Assembly: GCA_002314325.1 (NCBI GenBank)
Contig: DCFC01000039.1
Location: 1-10,298 of the forward strand
Source of the DNA: Megamonas hypermegale
Lineage (GTDB): Bacteria > Bacillota > Negativicutes > Selenomonadales > Selenomonadaceae
Direction of reading: 5' to 3'
Length of the DNA stretch: 10,298 bases
In this document: in pieces, positions 7,701 to 10,298 of the stretch
Numbering within the stretch: position 1 is the stretch's first letter
Layout of the letters: every line of letters begins with the position of its first letter
Position numbers and translations under genes: made by a program
The notes under the pieces: model-generated
The model's database searches: none
Seen by the model: the letters and a program-made list of their open reading frames with translations, nothing else
Told to the model about the DNA's origin: nothing

Positions 7701-7708
7701 TGATTAAT

Positions 7709-8794
7709 ATGAAATTCAAAAACGGCAAGAAATTGGCAAGAGTTTTGGCACTGTGTCTGGCACTTGGCGTGGCAGGTATGGGTGGTAATGCAATAGCGGC
7801 TACATATGATGCGACGAACGGACCTGACCCGAGCTACCATGCCGACATGAGCCGCGGTGCTGACAACTTTTATACGAGCGACAAAGTAAACGTGCAGAAA
7901 GTAACTTTCAACAATCAGTACGGTATGAAAATCGTCGCTAACCTGATTACGCCGAAAAATATGCAGGCAGGCGTCAAATATCCGGCAATCGCTGTCGGCG
8001 CGCCGATGGGTGCCGTGAAAGAACAGAGCGCAACGCTTTATGCTACGAAGATGGCGGAAGACGGCTTTGTTACATTGGCATTCGACCAGTCATTCTGGGG
8101 CGAAAGTGAAGGCACGCCGCGCAATGCGGTAAACACGGACGTCTATGCGGAAGCATTCAGCGCCTGCGTTGATTATCTCGGCACACGTCCGTTCGTGGAC
8201 AGAGAAAGAATTGGTGCAATCGGCATTTGCGGCAGCGGCAGTTTCTCCATCAGCGCAGCCAAAATCGACCCGCGCATTAAAGCCGTGGCGACGGTAAGCA
8301 TGTACGACATGGGTACGGCAAACCGCTCAGGGCTCGGTCATTCCCAGACACTGGAACAGCGCAAGGAAATTTTAAATCAGGCGGCGCAGCAGCGCTATGT
8401 GGAATTTGAAGGCGGCAAGACTTTATATACGAGCGGCACAGCATATGTAATTGATGATAATTCGCCGGAAATCGCCAAGGAATTTTTCGATTACTACCGC
8501 ACGGAAAGAGGCTACAGCCCGAATACGACAACTCAGCCGACGCTTACGAGCAACGTTAAGTTCATGAACTTCTATCCGTTCAACGATATCGAAACGATTT
8601 CGCCGCGTCCGATGCTCTTCATCGCAGGCGACCATGCACATTCCCGTGAATTCAGCGAAGACGCTTATAAATTAGCGGCTGAACCGAAGGAACTCTACAT
8701 CGTACCGAATGCCGGTCATGTTGATTTATACGACAGAACAGATGTAATCCCGTTTGACAAACTGGATGCTTTCTTTGAAAAAAGTTTAAAATAA
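7709..8794 (+). CDS. Secreted alpha/beta hydrolase (YcjY / dienelactone-hydrolase-like)
   Basis: A 361-aa protein with a Sec signal peptide: a KFKNGKK basic region, a hydrophobic core, and a probable signal peptidase I site after AIA at 28-30. It should act outside the cytoplasmic membrane. The rest is an alpha/beta hydrolase. A core strand ends in VGAPMGA with G-rich turns, and DQSFWGESEG precedes the cap. The nucleophile elbow is IGICGSG with Cys174 in the nucleophile position instead of the usual serine. D308 in AGDHAHS and H337 in NAGHVDLYD complete a likely triad. A cysteine elbow of this kind is known in dienelactone hydrolases, and I recall GICG elbows in YcjY-like proteins. The substrate is unknown; an ester or lactone is plausible. 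The gene has its own promoter and terminator and is bracketed by inverted copies of repeat B. Adjacent Ser176 is an alternative nucleophile. Confidence 0.85.
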   Translation: MKFKNGKKLARVLALCLALGVAGMGGNAIAATYDATNGPDPSYHADMSRGADNFYTSDKVNVQKVTFNNQYGMKIVANLITPKNMQAGVKYPAIAVGAPMGAVKEQSATLYATKMAEDGFVTLAFDQSFWGESEGTPRNAVNTDVYAEAFSACVDYLGTRPFVDRERIGAIGICGSGSFSISAAKIDPRIKAVATVSMYDMGTANRSGLGHSQTLEQRKEILNQAAQQRYVEFEGGKTLYTSGTAYVIDDNSPEIAKEFFDYYRTERGYSPNTTTQPTLTSNVKFMNFYPFNDIETISPRPMLFIAGDHAHSREFSEDAYKLAAEPKELYIVPNAGHVDLYDRTDVIPFDKLDAFFEKSLK

Positions 8795-8807
8795 AATGAT
8801 AAGATTA

Positions 8808-8848
8808 AAAGGCTCAAAACAGAATATGCTTTGAGCCTTTCTGTCTGT
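8808..8848 (+). terminator. Intrinsic terminator of the hydrolase gene
   Basis: AAAGGCTCAAA (8808-8818) pairs perfectly with TTTGAGCCTTT (8830-8840) across an 11-base loop, 13 bases after the stop codon. The downstream tract is pyrimidine-rich (CTGTCTGTCTTT) and not a clean U-run. The symmetric A/T flanks suggest it could also act on the opposite strand. Confidence 0.78.
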
Positions 8849-8863
8849 CTTTGCAGTAATCGA

Positions 8864-8959
8864 ATTGAGTTAGTTGATTTTCCTAAGCAGTATAATAGTT
8901 TATATTTAGTGAGGTTAAGTGACAACATCGAACAAATATAAACTATTATACTGCTGGCT
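8864..8959 (-). repeat. Palindromic repeat B, copy 2
   Basis: This is the inverted partner of 7475-7570, 86 of 96 identical. Its palindrome is perfect: 21-bp arms at 8887-8907 and 8934-8954 enclose 26 bases (8908-8933). As single-stranded DNA or RNA this would be a very stable hairpin. The non-palindromic tail again faces the hydrolase gene, so the two copies are mirror images about that gene. It lies in the 221-bp spacer between the hydrolase terminator and the MFS gene. Confidence 0.87.
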
Positions 8960-9015
8960 ACAGGCTCAATGTTTTATTAGTACAGTGAACAAAATAATAG
9001 AAAGGAATTGTAATT

Positions 9016-10179
9016 ATGCTTATATTCATACTGACTTTGGGCGTGTTCAGTATCATCAATACGGAAATGGGCGTTATCGGCATTCTGCCGCTGATTGCTG
9101 GCACTTACGGCGTCAATATCTCCACGGCGGGACTGCTCGTAAGTCTGTTTGCGCTGGCGGTAGCGATTTCCGGACCGACACTGCCGCTCTTATTATCCCG
9201 TTTTAACCGCAAATATATAATGATAGTGGTGCTGGCCGCTTTTTGCATCTGCAATACGATTTCCGCCTTCGCCACGGATTTCACTGTCGTGCTCATTACG
9301 CGCGTACTGCCGGCGTTTCTGCACCCGGTGTATGTATCGCTTGCCTTTGCTGTAGCGGCTTCTTCCGTGCCGAAAGCCGATATGCCGAAAGCGGCGGCGA
9401 AAGTCATGGTCGGCGTATCCGCCGGTATGGTGCTCGGCGTGCCGGTTGTGAGCTATATTGCGAGCATCACTTCATTGGAAATCGCCATGCTGTTCTTTGC
9501 CTTCGTCAATGGCGTTGTTCTCGTAGCGACGATTTTCCTTGTACCGTCCATGCCGGTGAAAGAGCGTCTGTCTTACGGAACACAGCTTCGTATTTTAAAA
9601 GAAAAAAACGTCTGGCTGGCAATTATCGCCGTGATATTTTTAAACGGCGGCGTTTTCGGCGTGTACAGCTATCTGGCTGATTATCTCGAGCGCGTAACGC
9701 ATTATTCGGCGGAATTTATCAGTATCGCTCTGCTCGTTTACGGCCTTGCCAATATCGCGGGCAATATAATCGCCGGCAAACTGCTGTCCAGCCGGGCAAT
9801 TTCCGTCGTTACCGTATTTCCGCTGGCATTAATCGGTGTGTACTGCCTGATGTTCTTTTTGGGCGACATGCCGCTTTCTATGGCGGCAATCGTGTTCGTT
9901 TGGGGAATACTGGGCGGCCTTAACGGCAATATCACGCAGTATTGGATAACACTTTCCGCGCCGCATGTGCCCGATTTTGCCAATGCGCTGTTTCTCGTGG
10001 CGACAAATCTCGGAACGTGCATCGCGGCGGCATTCTGCGGCTATTTTATCGACAACATGGGCATAGCCTGCGTCGTATTCGGCGGCATGATATTTTTAGC
10101 ATTTAGTTTTGTATTTATCAATGCAGGAGCAAGAAAGCAGCAGGAGAATATTGAAAATATATTAGAAAAAACAATTTAA
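9016..10179 (+). CDS. MFS transporter, AraJ-like DHA1 family
   Basis: A 387-aa permease with about 12 predicted membrane helices, close to the usual length for the compact AraJ/YdhP group of the drug:H+ antiporter-1 family. The N-terminus (GVFSIINTEMGVIGILPLIA, 9-28) matches the first helix and loop of that group. SRFNRK (61-66) occupies the motif A position but lacks the usual D-x-x-G-R pattern. GVSAGMVLGVPV (133-144) is the exporter-type motif C in helix 5. The likely role is proton-coupled efflux of small molecules or sugars; the substrate cannot be told. The start is secure: AAAGGA at 9001-9006 lies 9 bases before the ATG, and an in-frame TAG at 8998-9000 closes off any longer version. 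No good promoter is visible between repeat B and the gene, and the hydrolase terminator lies upstream. Confidence 0.88.
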   Translation: MLIFILTLGVFSIINTEMGVIGILPLIAGTYGVNISTAGLLVSLFALAVAISGPTLPLLLSRFNRKYIMIVVLAAFCICNTISAFATDFTVVLITRVLPAFLHPVYVSLAFAVAASSVPKADMPKAAAKVMVGVSAGMVLGVPVVSYIASITSLEIAMLFFAFVNGVVLVATIFLVPSMPVKERLSYGTQLRILKEKNVWLAIIAVIFLNGGVFGVYSYLADYLERVTHYSAEFISIALLVYGLANIAGNIIAGKLLSSRAISVVTVFPLALIGVYCLMFFLGDMPLSMAAIVFVWGILGGLNGNITQYWITLSAPHVPDFANALFLVATNLGTCIAAAFCGYFIDNMGIACVVFGGMIFLAFSFVFINAGARKQQENIENILEKTI

Positions 10180-10284
10180 AGAAAGTGCTGGTTCGGCACA
10201 ATATATGTTAAAGAGAAATATTTCTTAATTTATTCTTATATTGTGCCGGGCAATTTTTCTTTGCTGGCACAAAGAAAAGTTGCC
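10180..10284 (+). repeat. Structured intergenic repeat A, right copy (two hairpins)
   Basis: It begins at the base after the MFS stop codon, with 10180-10269 being the inverted partner of 1-90. In the direction of MFS transcription it shows three elements. The first is a small hairpin GTGCTG-GTT-CGGCAC, where a G-U pair replaces the G-C of the left copy. The second is a large hairpin with 12-bp arms at 10194-10205 and 10237-10248, whose loop contains the palindrome AGAAATATTTCT. The third is a hairpin with 15-bp arms at 10249-10263 and 10270-10284 (one G-U pair) around the loop CTGGCA. No separate U-run terminator follows the MFS gene, so these hairpins may form the 3' end of its transcript. 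The repeat may continue past 10284. Confidence 0.85.
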
Positions 10285-10298
10285 GAAAATTCACCTTA

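Larger units (their letters stand above)
7334..7708. other. Divergent intergenic region (375 bp)
   Basis: This is the divergent spacer between the minus-strand operon and the plus-strand hydrolase. It holds the operon promoter and ribosome binding site (7341-7394), one copy of 96-bp repeat B (7475-7570), and the hydrolase promoter and leader (7626-7708). A second TATAAT-like hexamer on the minus strand at 7429-7434 has no convincing -35. A 10-bp inverted pair TTGTGCTAGT (7448-7457) and its complement (7560-7569) brackets most of the repeat. I see no tRNA, riboswitch or credible small gene here. Confidence 0.75.

Noticed and set aside
7509..7703. Small ORFs sharing a YKLLYC peptide (7509 +, 8716-8928 -, 8919 +)
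   Set aside because: The shared peptide arises because all three frames cross the arms of repeat B; they lack ribosome binding sites and the rest of the sequences do not match.
7700..7708. GTG at 7700 as the hydrolase start
   Set aside because: It overlaps the AGGAG ribosome binding site, which is correctly spaced from the ATG at 7709.
1..10284. Ten-kilobase composite transposon bounded by inverted repeats
   Set aside because: The outer repeats lack any transposase between them, carry no visible target duplications, and their orientation is explained by lying at the 3' ends of divergent transcription units. Housekeeping-type genes fill the interior.

Overview
The window reads as an ordinary bacterial chromosome segment from a low-to-mid GC Firmicute. 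AGGAGG-type ribosome binding sites, AT-rich spacers, KtrB-type potassium pumps and a PduX/CobD pair fit this, and a Negativicutes-like anaerobe is my best guess, but that is inference: no rRNA or other marker gene is present. No transposase, integrase, CRISPR array, tRNA or phage gene is visible.

Minus strand, 7333 down to 116: six tightly packed genes look like one operon. In transcription order they are two paralogous DUF445 membrane proteins (overlapping by 4 bases), two paralogous KtrB/TrkH potassium-translocating subunits, an L-threonine kinase of the PduX type, and a CobD-type threonine-phosphate decarboxylase (the last two abutting, TAA then ATG). A promoter lies near 7366-7394, and an intrinsic terminator at 97-132 spans the cobD stop codon. 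The last two enzymes perform consecutive reactions, threonine to threonine phosphate to aminopropanol phosphate, which supply the linker of the cobalamin nucleotide loop. The potassium and DUF445 genes have no known biochemical link to that pathway.

Plus strand, 7709 to 10179: a secreted alpha/beta hydrolase with a probable cysteine nucleophile has its own good sigma-70 promoter and its own terminator. It is followed by an MFS exporter-like permease of the AraJ/DHA1 type.

The most unusual content is non-coding. Two different families of structured repeats each occur twice, in inverted orientation. (a) A repeat of at least 90 bp at the two window ends (1-90 and 10180-10269, 85/90 identical). 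It sits just downstream of the last gene on each strand, in the same orientation relative to transcription, and can fold into two strong hairpins with a competing smaller one. (b) A 96-bp repeat (7475-7570 and 8864-8959, 86/96 identical), each copy with 21-bp palindromic arms. These bracket the hydrolase together with its promoter and terminator as a self-contained block. I see no evidence of a complete new defence or mobile system; the repeats and the unusual operon composition are the points to follow up.
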